From: Apostichopus japonicus | Taxonomy: Eukaryota > Echinodermata > Holothuroidea > Aspidochirotida > Stichopodidae | Reading direction: 5' to 3' | Length of the DNA stretch: 64,000 bases | Assembly: GCF_037975245.1 (NCBI RefSeq) | Contig: NC_092572.1 | Coordinates: 23,792,489 to 23,856,488 of the forward strand | Shown here: piece by piece, positions 31,270-44,900 of the stretch | Layout: every line of letters begins with the position of its first letter | How positions within the stretch are numbered: position 1 is the first letter of the stretch | Made by a program: the position numbers and the translations under genes | Notes under the pieces: generated by a model | What the model saw: only the letters and a program-made list of their open reading frames with translations | Database searches by the model: none | Told to the model about the DNA's origin: nothing

Positions 31270-32140
31270 GGAGTCATTTCTCCTTGCTGGCACACAGTGT
31301 ATAGTCTATATCTATAGCTTTTGAAACTGGCTGTATAAAGTTTGCACTGAGGTTTTCTGATATCTGCCAAAAATTGTAAAATTACAGTAATAGTTGTACC
31401 CTACACAATGTTTCGCATCCACTAGTACCAAATTTACCGTTACTACAGCAACTGAAAAGTTCATATTTCTTTGAATAGACAATGGAGTCAGTTTTGTTTA
31501 GTTAAGATCTCTAATGCATACACACAGTGTGTGTACTCTGCAACCAAATTTTGAAATATGAATTAGAAAAAATGTGCACTAGAATTTGCTCAAATCAGGT
31601 AAAACAAATTTAAAATGGAACTAATAGTTGTTACCTACTGTATACATTTTTTTGCATGTACTTATCTAAAAGGTGTTGATAGTAACCTGCAACAGAAGTC
31701 AAATTTTTGCAGTAAATATGAAGCCTTTTATGTTTGGCCTTCATTTCTCCTACATACACACAGTGCATAGTCTACAATCTCATTTTTTAAATTGAATGTA
31801 AATATTTTGCCCTGAAATTTTCTTAAATCCTGCAAATTTTGTAAGATGTCACTAACAGTTGTGTTCTACTCAAAAGTTCACATCCACTTATACCAAATTT
31901 CTTAATTCTAGACGGCTGAATAGTTCACATTAAGTTGTTCAAATATTAAGAGAATTTCTTGCTCACTTCTTCTATACAGTTGTTACACAAAACTTGAGAA
32001 ATTTAGGTTAACCATTTCTTTTTATTTATTTTTTTTGTTTGCATTAGAATTTCATTAAATTTTGCCAAATTTGTAAAACAATAGAATTGTTAAGAAAACA
32101 AATGTTCACATTCACTTATATCAAATTTGTCTACTCTAAT
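31270..32140. repeat. diverged tandem repeat, ~235-bp unit
   Basis: Units start near 31280, 31520, 31750 and 31985 with CACACAGTG-TAG/TAC, followed by a 'TTTTG--CTGAAATTTTCT' phrase, 'TAACAGTTGT' and 'CACATCCACTTATACCAAATTT'. They lie directly 3' of the beta-propeller exon of Gene B. Confidence 0.65.
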
Positions 32141-32205
32141 TGACTAGCTGATTAATTTAGACCTAAATTATATTCCTATTTTTATCATAATCCTGCTGTA
32201 CTTAC

Positions 32206-32992
32206 CATACTGTACTCTCTCACTTCACCAGTGTACATGCATACTGTTAACAACCTGTTTACATCAACAATCCTGATTCTATTTGATTCATCAACATCAA
32301 ATGACATCAGTTGTTGACTGTCAGAGAGAGAGTAAACAACAACATGGAGCCAATCCCATAAAATATAAACCAGACCACTAACAGTGATACTCCATGCAGA
32401 TGAGTAGCCTGGTGATTTATACTCATGTACAATGTTTCCCTCCATGTTGTATCTAGTAATAGCTCTCCGCTGGCCTGTAGATATAAACAGATTATCTCCA
32501 TAAACTGTTATATCTGCAGGATATCTATCTAATCCTTTCAAGGTGATTGTCTTGATTTTCTTTAAACTAAAATCAAACACAATCACCTCGTTAGAAGACA
32601 AACCAATAAATATCTCTCCCTCTCTGGCAGTCATGCACTTGGCTTCCCTATCGTGTAATAGGTTGACTGTGTGTAATGGTTCACTGTCGTCTGCCTCAAT
32701 ATGATAAACATGAACGAGATCACCGTACACAGTAACTATATGTGAATCATCCAAGATAGAAACATAGCGATACCGCCATCTTGAACGATCGAATAGTTTA
32801 GTGCACAACTGAGTCATTAATGGCGACGAAGAATCAGAATCATTTAACGTAAACAGGTCTATGAATGATGGTGTATCATCTGTCCTGTAGTTGTATCCGC
32901 ACACTGCCAGCTTGTTACCGCGTACTGCCATATCAGCGACACACCAGCAGTCACTATCTGTTGTACATCTTGGTATGGTAAAGCTACGTACA
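32206..32992 (-). CDS. Gene B: beta-propeller exon (WD40/NHL-like)
   Basis: A 787-bp exon with acceptor CCATTGCAG and donor AGTATG|GTAAGT. It encodes about 262 residues in repeating blade-like units of roughly 40 residues: MAVRGNKLAVCGYN, SILDDSHIVTVYGDLVHVY, MTAREGEIFIGLSSNEVIVF, ITVYGDNLFISTGQRRAITR, ITVSGLVYILWDWLHVVVYS, VDVNRLLTVCMYTGEVREYS. The hydrophobic 'V--G-ILYVS--GR-I--Y' beat fits an NHL/WD40-type propeller, as at the C terminus of TRIM-NHL proteins, but no RING, B-box or coiled coil is visible in the window. The other exons were not identified. Confidence 0.7.
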
Positions 32993-33892
32993 CTGCAATG
33001 GAAAAACAAAAAGTGCAAATACAGGTCAATCGCAAGCCTACGTCTCCATGGTAACAAGTAGTTCTAGCGTAAATCTTGGCTAATAAAGTTCAGGTTCACG
33101 AAGTAACAACGGATGGAAAATGGATCGTACTCGAATGCTACGTACGTAGAAACACTATAACGCCATTAAATTATGTTCAGTTTCCTTTACCAGTGGAGGG
33201 CAGTATACTGATCTACTGAAAAGGACTGTAAAGAAAATAAGCTGACAAGTGGAAGAAACATTAAGGTGAAGATAGGCTTCAATTAAATCCTTTAAAATCA
33301 AGGGAAAATTTCTCGGTTATGGTTAAGGCACGCATATTTATTGAAAGCTATGTATGGGCATTTGGATGATATATCATTTGGATGATATACTTATTTTAAT
33401 GTCTAATCGAAAAAAAAATATTATTTTGGAGTTTCTGGTGATAGCTGATGGTCATAGACTGCGGTGAGAAGGCCTTAAAGCATGTGCTATTTTCCGATAA
33501 AAAGCAGGAGGGCCAAATGGAGTACATTTGTGCAAAAATGTGGGCCTATGATATATATATACTATACTGATCGATCGATCGAACAATTAATGTCACCACA
33601 TTATAACACTATTGTAGGTTTCGTGTTCTCTGGAACGTAAGTAATTGTCGCCAATGATCAAATTATTACATATTCTTCAAACAACATCATTTGCAAGTTT
33701 TCTTGTAGGTAATTGTAGCAATTATACAGTATGCATAGCCTGTATTGTAATGTAGAGAAAGCCTCACAAAACCTCGTTTTAGAGGACATTCATCAGCAGA
33801 TAATTACTTTGGCAAAACGCCTGCATTGTTTGAAAAGCTAACGGCACTTAATTCGCACATTTCTATTTTTTTTTTTAGCAGATGGTAGTATA

Positions 33893-34168
33893 CCCAGCAA
33901 ACACAAAACGTTATCATAACATTTTTAAAAGAGTCTCTAATATATGTTTTTATAACGTTAAATGTGGTGTTATATAAACGTTGGCATAACGTTTTGATGA
34001 GATATATTAATGTAATATTAATGTTAAATTACGTTTTAACGAAAAAATGTTTGAAATAATAGCCTGAAAACGTTTTCGTGACATATTTATTACACCACAA
34101 ATAACGTTATCAAAACAAAAGACGAAACGTTTTAATTACGTTTTAAAAACGTTTTTGTGTTTGCTGGG
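33893..34168. mobile_element. MITE with CCCAGCAAACAC ends and TA flanks
   Basis: A 276-bp element with perfect 12-bp terminal inverted repeats CCCAGCAAACAC...GTGTTTGCTGGG, flanked by TA on both sides. It is AT-rich and repeats the palindrome AACGTT many times. A relative lies at 15926-16165. The TA flank suggests mobilisation by a Tc1/mariner-like transposase (inference). Confidence 0.85.
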
Positions 34169-34174
34169 TAGCTA

Positions 34175-37100
34175 GCATATGCTCGTGTGATCGAGATTTA
34201 TAATTTTGATAGGATATGTTTATATTAAGGAAAACATTTTTTGGGGGGGATGGCTCGTAAAAACATGGAGAATTTGAACTCAATTGTGATAATTATGATG
34301 GATCGATGCTTGCATGGTTGTGCTCACATTAATGTTAAATTTCCTTTATCTCTTTATCGGATAAATTGCAGTAACCTTTAATGCGAATTTTAAAAAAGGA
34401 ACAGGCGGAGGGAACTATACAGTAAGAGTATGATGACAAGAAAGCTATCGACCATCGACCATTCTTTCCAAATGGAATCGTAGGTAGCAAAATGGACCAG
34501 TTCCAATTAAATATCAAATCTTCCGCAGAACTGCCGCAAATTTTCATGAAAAGAAAAATCGTACGAAAGTGCCCTCATTAAAGTATTCACTTCAACTGAG
34601 CGAATCTAGTAAAGGATCAAACTTTTGACAGTCCCGACCTTTGGCAGGCTAATATTCGGGGCCAGTTTAAAGCCATATAGTTCCAATCGCGCCCTATACA
34701 CACTTACTCTGATTACAAATAAATCCATGGCGGGAAAAGTTCTGAAAGTGGTGGCGATATATCAAATTACCTGGAAGCAAATACGCTCAAGACGCAACTG
34801 ACAATACAAGAATGCAAATATGAAAGGACACAAATATGGCCACCTCAACATATGTACGTATCCTATGCACCACTCACTACTTCATTTCATTACTTTTAAC
34901 AGCAAAAGGGCACATACAAAGCCCACTGACTATCAGACTATCATATACGACATATAATCTAATATACAGTTCCTGAGATTTTCTTGTTTCCAAAAAATTA
35001 CATTAAGCCCCTGCCTACCATCCATATCAATTAATTTCAACAGTTTCATAACGTGAACATTAACGTATATGCTAACAATATAAACAGGCCAAATATGAAA
35101 GAAAACATGCGTAGCCGTCAAAATTTTCAGATTTTTACATTACCCACTCATAAATATGTATGACTTATGACATTACTTCTAAGGGCAATAGGGCACATCT
35201 ACAGCTCATAGGCTATCAGACTATCATATATGACATGAATATTGTTCCTGAGCTATGCAACATTACGCAATTATCACACCATAGGTTCCTGGCATAGGAT
35301 CCAAAATCGGTGGAAATCATTCAGAACATATATCGTGGATCTACTTGTAATTTTGAGGGGCGTGAGGGAGAGAGGGCGGAAGGGGGGGGGGGCTATTTGA
35401 GAACAGGGTTTTTAGTTGAAATTAGTACTGCTGTTGTGAAAAATGTTTTAACAAGTTATATCCTTCTCTCCCAATTTATAAATTGGGAACAATATTTTGT
35501 TTGCTCTCATAGATAAGGGTCAGTTGTTGATTTATTTTGTATCTCTGTTTACCAGTTAAAGATGATTATTTAAATTCTATCTGTCACATTCTAACATCCA
35601 AGTATGGACATAACCGTTGGATACACGTTTCTATGACACTACCCAGAATATGGCTGCATGGTTACTTACCAAGGAGATACAATGGTGGCCATGTTTTATA
35701 GATTGGTGAAAACTTGAGAGGACAAGAGACGAAGCTTCTTCTTTATCTGTTGGAAAAGATGATGAATTTAATTTTTCAAAGTTAGTAAACAAGTCTATAA
35801 ATGAAAGCAAAATCAATAATGATGAAGATGATGATGCAAACGACTCCTTACAATATTCGACTCTCTTGAATGATCAAATTGACATTTTAATTGGTGGTAG
35901 AACGTGGACATGCTTGACGAAATTACAGAGACATTGATTAGTGAATGAAGTAAGATTATGTTTCTATTACTTAGCTGACCTGTTGAAGCATATCGTCCAT
36001 TATAAACTATCATATATTTTACGAAACATCTGTCATTTCTAGGCTATCGTATAAGTACACGTCAATTGTCAAGTCGTTAGTAATATGTCTCAGGGATTCC
36101 CCGTTGTTGCGCAATAATATTGCGCAATCTTGGGGATCTTTTGTTCCATTCAACCGTCGAAATTTGGTTAACGGTAGAGTTATTCAGTGTACATACTGAA
36201 AGTTGTGTATTGTTATATACTACATGAAATGAAATGTGCTCGTGAACTTTGAACTGTGGGCGTAGAGAATCCCTGTGTGCTAAAATATATCGAAACAAGA
36301 CACAATGAGCACGAACGAACAGACAAAGGAACATTTAAATAACAAATCCGGCTAAACTCTCAACGGTATCGCTCGTTGAGTCCCCCGCAGTCACGATTGT
36401 TCGAATTCCAAGTGTAGTGTCACTGACAATGTCGACCAAATAGTGGCGTCGAAAGGCAGGTATTCACTAACCTTACATAAAAACAGTAACACACGATGGT
36501 AGTATAGATGTAACCACGATTAAAAAATAGATATATCCGTAACAACCAGTAGGCCTATGCAGAACGTACGTACGACGCATATGATATTGTACCCGAACTT
36601 TATCTTTATAGATGGTATTTTATATTCTCATTAGGTCTAACAAGGTTATAACACTAACCTTCCGTTGGAGGCAACGAGACATACATCTAGCCTATACCGT
36701 GCATACATATAGGCCTATGTGATTTTTATATCCGTGTAGCTTTGCTTGAATTCGGGGCGTATTTTACATTCACAGTTTGCATATAAGCCATCAGTAGGCT
36801 ACATTGTTACCAATTACTTGACTTGTTCATGTTCGGAAATGCCATACTTTTGTTCTAAAAATAAAGCGACAGAATTAAGGGGGAAAAGTGGTTTTCCCCA
36901 CTGTTGTCAGTATTATTATTAGTATTACATAAGGCGATGATGCGATATAACATTGATGGCACTTCAAGTATCTGCATGCTGTCCTAGTTTTTACATGCAT
37001 GGAAGATGAATTGGTAAAGTATAATATTATATTTTTATGCAGAGGTGTGTGAAGGCGGGGGGGGGGGGGGAGGGGGAGGAGGGGATTTCAAGAGCCTTTC

Positions 37101-40100
37101 TCAGAATACTTCTTAAGAGGGACTATATAAATGTGGCTGTCGGGGTGGGGTGAAGGGAGAGGGATTCAGTATGGAGGAATACGGGGTGATATAGAAACGG
37201 ATACAATAAAACATATTTTAACTGAGAGTGAAAACCAGATGGTAGCCTACTTACCTCTGTATGGACAGTAACGCGGTACGTTGTTGGATGTAGTAAACCG
37301 AAACCTTTGATTTACAAAGACTGAAATGAAGCAGGACTTAAAGATACTTCACAAGAAACAATATAGTTTACCTCACATCAGTGAAACGAAATAGAAATAT
37401 TGCTTTCCTTTGTGCAGTAAGTAATCCTTTTAGCTATTGCACGTAGCCCACAGAGGATGTTTGATCAGTTATGTCGAACTCGCCGATATATACGCAGACA
37501 TGGAATGTAATAAATATGAAATATTAGTTGTGAATTCAGCGGAGTCGTAGGCAATGATCATGTGAGATTGACGTGGCAGTGGCTTGGGTTTACATATTTG
37601 ATATCGATAACGCGACGCATAAGTAAGCCAATCACAACACGATAAATATACCGCAAATAAACAACAAAAAAACGAAAGTAGGTGTGTCTAAAATGTACGG
37701 AATCCTTTAAGTGTGATGCAATATTATATAATACGATTAAAACCGAGAGAAACGCCGCACGGTCTAGGAAGACTATAAAAAAGTGGCGTGTGCAAGTGGG
37801 AGCTTGTGGTTTCTTCCCGGGAGGGTGGGTTTGCCAGGTCCGGAGCAGCCTCCGAAGTATTTATTTATCCAAGAACTATGGCTTCCATGCTAAATATGTT
37901 GCTTGTCTGCTTACCAACATAAAATAAAATAGGCCTAATAGTAATTAATAGTCTGTTTTGTTTGATAGTGTGTGCTAGCCTGAAGGCTCGATCGGGCATG
38001 TTGCACTCTGATCACATCGGGAGGGGTGAGTTGTACCCACCTCTAGTGATAATCGGGGGGTGGGGGTGCTTCAGTAGGAGAATGTTTTGCACACCACTGC
38101 AATAAGGTACAAAAGTTTGAGTTCAGGGCTACTTGTATAGATCTAATTTAAATTCTAAATATGCCTCAAAATACATCATTTCACGTCTAATATTTGTCGA
38201 GCGGGAGGAACCCAACTCACCCCTCCCCCCCCCCTCCCCCAACATAGGAGAAAGCTTCAATGACACCAGTGCAACACTCTCTTCTTTTCAGAAAATGCTA
38301 GATTTGCCTCTGGTCATATCTATAAAGGTTCAGATCCCCAGCTTAATCAGTCGGGAAAATGTTGAATTTACTGCTAAATATCAACCCAATCGTACGCCAC
38401 CTAAGAGTAAGTACCAAACCTGGCAATGCACTTTATTTGTTTATTAACTATGGTCGTGCTTCAGGATTTCCATCCCAGATTTGAGTTGTTGTGAGTAAGA
38501 GCTTTTGAGAATTTAAGATTGAAGGATGATTTGGAATTGTGGTTTGTCTGTGCTGTCCTTACGTGTTGACGGTGAAAATGAGGATATTTCCTGTTAAATC
38601 TTATGTGAGACGTAGTTTGGTGTATGTTCAAGGTCATGTAAAGTTCAAGGTTATTTTAGTTACTTTATTCTTAGCATTGCTTGACAGCCCGCCTGAATCC
38701 GTAGTAGTTGTTGATATAATCTATTCGTTGTTGTGCATCTTTCTGCGTACGTAATGTGCATGACATGATAGTACATTTGCGTACATTTGCATTTAGCTGT
38801 GCGTGATCGACTGACTTGTCCAATCAAGAGTTATTATTATAATTGGTCGCTATCGGCACTTCAGCCAATCAGCTGAGTGTGCGTACCAGCTGGTTTATTC
38901 CAATCAAAGAAGTATATTTTCATATTCGAGAGTTCTCAGTTGGTCTTTGTCCTGTAAGGACGTATTGGTTGAGTTCTCATATCTTTAGGCCCTTTATTGT
39001 TAAACCATTTCAAACTTTTATTCCATCTCTTGCTCTCAATTTGGAGTCGGAACATTTCAATCAAGTTTATGACAAGAGGAAAAGTATCCGATTCGTCTCC
39101 TGAAGTGTTTCTTATATAATCTCTATACTTCGGACTTAACCCTCAACAAAATAATCTGTGTAAGGCATCCACGCAAACCCGACAATAATATCAACAAACA
39201 CCACGCCTTACAAGATCACATAACCTGCATTTACTGGTTTCCTAGTTGCCAAAGAGACAACGAACCACTGTCTGTACACAGGATTCAGAACACTGTTTTT
39301 GAATGGTGATCGGCTCTGTTTAGTATCAATGCTTTCCTGTCATGTGAGATTAGGAATACTTGGCTCTTTACTTTGCCTTGTATTGGACGGAGTCGATATT
39401 ATGACCGATTCCTATTCTGAGAATTGCTTTTTAAACTTAATCATTTTTAAATGGGACCATCCTGTTTAATGTCTTAGTATAAACAAAACCACATGTGTCC
39501 GGCTTCCCTACCCAGATGAGATGCTAGTGGTCCATGTTTTATATGCCATGGCTAACTAATGTAAAAATCGGCCAAATTGGCTTAGAAAGTTTGGTGACCA
39601 ACCCCATAAAGTTGTCTAGCCAATGATAGTTAAGGAGATGATCTTATGGCACCCTGATCTGTTTTTGGAATCCACTAAACTAAACAACTAAAGATATCGT
39701 GAAATATTTAAAGATATCTTGAATTCTGGAATTACAACCAAAATAGAGTAACCAATTGCTGTGCTCATTGAGCAAATTATTATAACAGTCATGTTAATTT
39801 GTGTACAGTACAACACAATATAACACAGTATGCAAAGCATGACTATATCATCCACTCGTCGCATTCTGGGAACACAAGTTATCATGGGGCCTTGTAAAGA
39901 GTCAAGCAAAGAAAAACAAAAACGTTTTCTTTTGTTAATTCTTCATATTTTATTATGAGTGATTTCTCCCAAAAACAATTTCCATTGATGAAGAGCCTCT
40001 CTAGCCAAACCAGATACCAATACAATCGTCTTTTAAGTCACATTGTTATATTTAATGTTATTATAACATATTATATAATACTTGATTGGTCTGTAAAGCT

Positions 40101-41714
40101 ATATAATATCTCCCATGTTTTAAAGAATTAGCTGACTAGACACCTTTAATTTAAATCATTACTCACAAAGAAAAAAACAAAAATTTTTACAACTAAAAAC
40201 GAAATCGTATACGTGTTTGGAATCTGAAGTATGTCTAATGCTGTTCCACTGTCTGGTTACATGTAGTGTAAACTCATTTCTTAAATGAACTTGTAAGAAT
40301 CTGACTTACACAAGTTCTTTTCTACTTCCATGTTAAGCCACATGATATCTATGTATTTTTATGTATTTTAGATCCTCTTGCAAGCAGGAACTCACAAAGA
40401 AGCCTCATTGGCTTATCAAAGCCACAAGCTGACCGAAGTCAGTCTCTTAGATTCATATTTAACGTCCATGATTATGAATTGTCAACAACTCTGTAACTGG
40501 ACGACTTACATTAATCTTGGAGTGACTCGAGCCGGGGACCTTATGATTGGATGGCACTGGTGTTAACCGCTGAGCTAACACTCCTCAATGAATTTTAACA
40601 AGAGATGTTTTTCTGATTTTATGACATAGTAATGTGCTTGTTACGACTGTACACATCTGTAAAGACACTCCTGCCTTTAAGTTGATTTCACCAGGATTTC
40701 AGTACATATAAGATAGGCTTTATTGATTCAGGACTTGGAAATATGCTACACAAAACTACATCATTTATATGACAATGAAACTGATTTAGCAATAGAATCA
40801 GTTCTCTATTCTAATTTGAACATTTAAGTCTAAGTTTGCGGATTAAGCTTGCAGATTCACAAGACTGGATGAGAGTATAATAGCAATGAATATTCAATGT
40901 TTAACTATTGAATTCCTCATTTGAACTTTTAAGAAATTCTTATATCTTTTCAAAACACAGAATTAACAATTTGGCACTGAATCCGTTTCCTACAATAATC
41001 TAAAAGATGGAACTATAAGCGATCACGATCAGAAAAGTCACTTTGAATAGTTGGAAGAACACGACACATGAGTAAAGTTGGAGTATAGTTGGAGATGACT
41101 CTTCATACCACCATTATGGGAATATGTTAACTATATGGATTATTTACTGATCACATATCTTTGTGAATAATCAGGTCCCCTTTCAAGATACATTCATAAA
41201 AAACATTCAAATCAAAAAACGACCGACGCACCAAACAGAAAGGGAAATGGTAGCTTGATACATTTACCCAACTATTTATGGGAATCTGTAATCTACAGAT
41301 AAGGCTACATGTATAGCTAAAAAACAATGCTAGTAAAATATCTGTCTCCTATGGACAATGAATGACCAAATCCTAAACTACAAGTCCAACATGTGACTTT
41401 CCAAGATATGTTAATCAGGAAAATGCATTGAAAGAAGTTTCAACATGTAGGTACTGTCAGTAGATTTCTATGCTGCCCTATTCAGTTTCTTCTTTGTGAA
41501 AATGTCTGCAATCAAACAAGTCTCTTTCATTAACCCAAATGTTGCTACTTGAAATACAGCTTACTTAATAAACACAATTCCTCATTCTATTTCATGATAG
41601 AATCCTTTTAATTAATGTATTACAACTATGAGGACTAATGACAGCTAATTATGGACTTGTTCTGAGCACACTTCTAAGCACCAACTCCCACAAACGTTTG
41701 GGAATTACTCTGGA
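34175..41714. other. no gene recognised
   Basis: Short frames on both strands lack domains or consistent splice borders. The region contains a dispersed repeat of the 29.3-30.5 kb type near 34.9-35.25 kb, poly-G runs near 35382 and 37059, and a hairpin at 36107-36127. The part next to 41.7 kb probably contains the 3' UTR of Gene C, but I cannot place its end. Confidence 0.55.
36107..36127. repeat. short perfect inverted repeat
   Basis: TTGCGCAAT and ATTGCGCAA separated by AAT. Its role is unknown. Confidence 0.85.
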
Positions 41715-41947
41715 TTATTGATGGAAGAAACTGTTTGTATGTCTTCCAAGGTACGCTGGCCACCTTTGTCTGTGATATGGTAACATCTTCGCACATCTTC
41801 TTTCTGATGAGTTCAAACTGGGTGATAAGTCACAGTCACATTTCAATCGAAGACGATAAACTGTCAAAATGCCGGCATCTAAGTTGAATGGGTAGATGTT
41901 CAGAGGATCAAGATTCTCAGTGTGTTTCCTCATCTTCTCTTCATTAC
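41715..41947 (-). CDS. Gene C last coding exon
   Basis: A 233-bp exon (acceptor CGAAAG) ending at TAA 41715-41717. It encodes YPFNLDAGILTVYRLRLKCD, a CDLSP/C pair with three Cys, then AKMLPYHRQRWPAYLGRHTN. The close Cys residues fit a disulfide-bonded extracellular end. Confidence 0.65.
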
Positions 41948-44900
41948 CTTTCGAGAGGAAATGAAATTTTTAAATCAACAAGGAAAAGGGAAATATTTCT
42001 CTTACTACATTATTATCACAGTGAAATAACATTAATGGTTGAGAACTAGTCTGTCTGAGTCAAGCAATCGACCAAAACCACACAACTCATTCAAACTGGA
42101 ACATAAGACTAAATCAAGTGGCCCCAGCAGACCATGCACAGTTGTGTATGTGTCATGATTCAAGCGATCAATCTTCAAAATTCCATTGGTGAAATAGTGG
42201 GTGGAAATGTATGTTAGTTTGAATATCAAACTATGTATTAATAAGGGAATATGCAGGTACATTACCCAGAAGTGTCTTTCAGTGAATCCACAAAATGACT
42301 TCTCAGCCTTTTCAGAGACTGCAGCTTGTCAAGTTTTGAGGAACTAGGTGGGACCGGCATGACAGTGACCCTCTGTTGCTATTATTTTTCAAGTCACACT
42401 ATAGCATAGTCACTTTCAAAATACTTTATACTTCAAGTCACACTAAAGTGTAATTCACCAGCTTTACCAGACCATGTATGTCTCACACAATAGCACAGAC
42501 TCCAGTCAACTGAAGAATAACTTTCAGAAAGGTGCTAATTCTCACCACTGCTTAAGCAAATATCTTCAACATGATTGATGAATCCATCGTGGTCCAAACC
42601 ATAAAATTGATCTGATGGAGAAGAGGAAGATTGAACTTAATCTCATATTATTGTCATGAAAGTAAATATCAAATCTGATACATCATTGCGCCTGTCGACC
42701 TTGGATTGCTTTTGCTGCTTTTAATATTGCAACAAATTACGTCATAGAAGAAATAGCTTCATTTTGACGCAGCCTGAATTTATTTCAAAATGGTGACTGT
42801 TGGCAGAAAGCATTTCAAATATATATAAGGTAAATAATTATGTGAAGTTATATAAAGTAATTTAAAAGGTAAATAAATATGAATATGAGGTAAAGGGTGC
42901 TCAAGCCTTTAGAGAAACATTTAAACTTGATGACTTCACAAAATGAACTCTCTGGGTTACGTGCTTAGTGGAAGTTGAGAACTTTAACAAGATGTAACAA
43001 GACAGTATGAAAGGACTGTATATGAAGAAGTGATGAATATTATTAATACCTCACAACAGATATCAGATTAACTACCACAACAATGATTAAAGAATTCAAT
43101 TATATGGATCTTGTTTTCAACAAACAGCAATACAATTGAAGAGCCAAAAACCAAATATTGTATTGTATTCCATCCCAAAAAATATCCCCAAATAAAATGT
43201 CATTTTGGTGACTTTTCTTCAGTGACTTACTTTCTGGGTTCATTCTCTGTAACTCATTATCCATATATTGTTTGATACAGTCTTCCTCTTCTGGAAGAAT
43301 GAGCTGTTCAAAGAGAAACAGAAGGAGGAAAAAAGCATCATTTCTAATAACAGTAAGAAAGAAAAAAAACTACTAACTATGACCTAAGGATCTATGTGAT
43401 ACATATCGACCAAAAATGGAGACGGTTAGTTTCATTCACAGACTGTTTTATTCAATGGCTTGGTTTATTCTTGAAAACAAGTATGGAACTCACATGGTAG
43501 CATACGCCCATTAAAAGCCCCATTGACTTACACACTAAATCACAAAAGTAATGTGGTCTCTAAGTCTAGATAGAAGTTTTCACTAGCTAAACGCTACCCA
43601 TCACCGGATAGCTGACAAGTTGGCCTTTCATGGCACCATCAATTTTCCGTACCATGACCATGAAGATTTTTTGCTATCCGAGCCGGAAGTTTTCGTCACT
43701 TGTAAACAAACCTCTTCACTCAGTGGTAAACAAATTTCCTACGCTGCTCCCGGGAGGCCTAAAGGGGTCTAAAATTGCCTCAATTGACCCAATTTTCTCA
43801 CCACATGTACTTCCATTCATGCTCTTCAACATGCAAGCCACAAAAAACTAGATTATGATTGATAACAGGTCACAAAAGATGTTCTCCCGCTGCTTTTCGG
43901 CACTTTTCCTGAAGGAGAACAATCGAGCGGACTGATATAGACTCTAATAGGAGTATGCCACCTTAAGTGAGATATGAATTTTTTTTTTATCACCAAAATG
44001 ATACTTTTCATAGTTGTCACCATATAAACCACAACAGAAATCTATGCAATTATCATTTTAGGTCCAAAAAGATGTATTTTCAGAGATTTCAGTATGCACG
44101 GTGCAGTGTGTAAATACACATATGAGCAATACTGTGTAAGCAGTAACCAGGTCTATGTCTGCAACAACACTTCCAGTCACCAATTTTGATAAGCTTGACC
44201 AATTTGGGTGCATCTATGATTCTTGCAGGTTTGATTGGTATCCCTGATCACAGTCCACTTGGTCTGGCTTGCCCTACCTGCAGAAACATCATCCATAGAA
44301 GGGTCAGCGGGGAGGGCTTTTTCGTCTCTGGCTCTGAAAAGTGATGAAAACGACTTTTGTTTACTCAGCAGATTCCTCCCAAACTGACCCACAGGACATA
44401 CCCCAATGTATTCCTGAACTGTTTGGAACATGTTAAACTGATATTGCATGTCACTCCAGTGCAACTGTTAAGTTACTAAGAATAAGAGAAGAGAATCGAA
44501 GGTGTTCTTTGCCAAAACTGGATCATCGGGATTTGTAAACAACAGCCTCACTGTAACAGTATTACAGTAGTCAAAAGGAAAGCTTACTGGAATGCTATCT
44601 AGATACACTGTTCACCTCAATAGCACACCCAGTCCATTTAAAGGTTTGTGCATAGGTTGTAACAATGTATTAAAGACAGTTATAAGAGAAGAGAGGTGGA
44701 TAGGGGGGCATATTTCATGATAAAACATTCAAATTTGTTGCTCGGCAAAGAACAACAACGTCAAATTACCGTATTCTCCATTGGTGGCAAGCACTGGTTC
44801 CTATAGTTACTACAGTAGATCTCCCATGGAAGCATCAGGATATCTCTTTCTGCTGTCAGAGTTGTTTGGGATTTGTTGTTACCTCACCTAACCAGTTGAG

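Noticed and set aside
36077-36334. 85-codon frame containing the GCGCAAT palindrome as a gene
   Set aside because: It has no domain, its splice borders are not consistent, and it is isolated from the exons of Genes B and C.
42032-42350. Open stretches between Gene C exons 42611 and 41947 as exons
   Set aside because: One candidate (42262-42350) is out of phase with both neighbours or gives a stop, and the other ends in a stop early. The direct join 42546 to 41947 is in phase and reads well.
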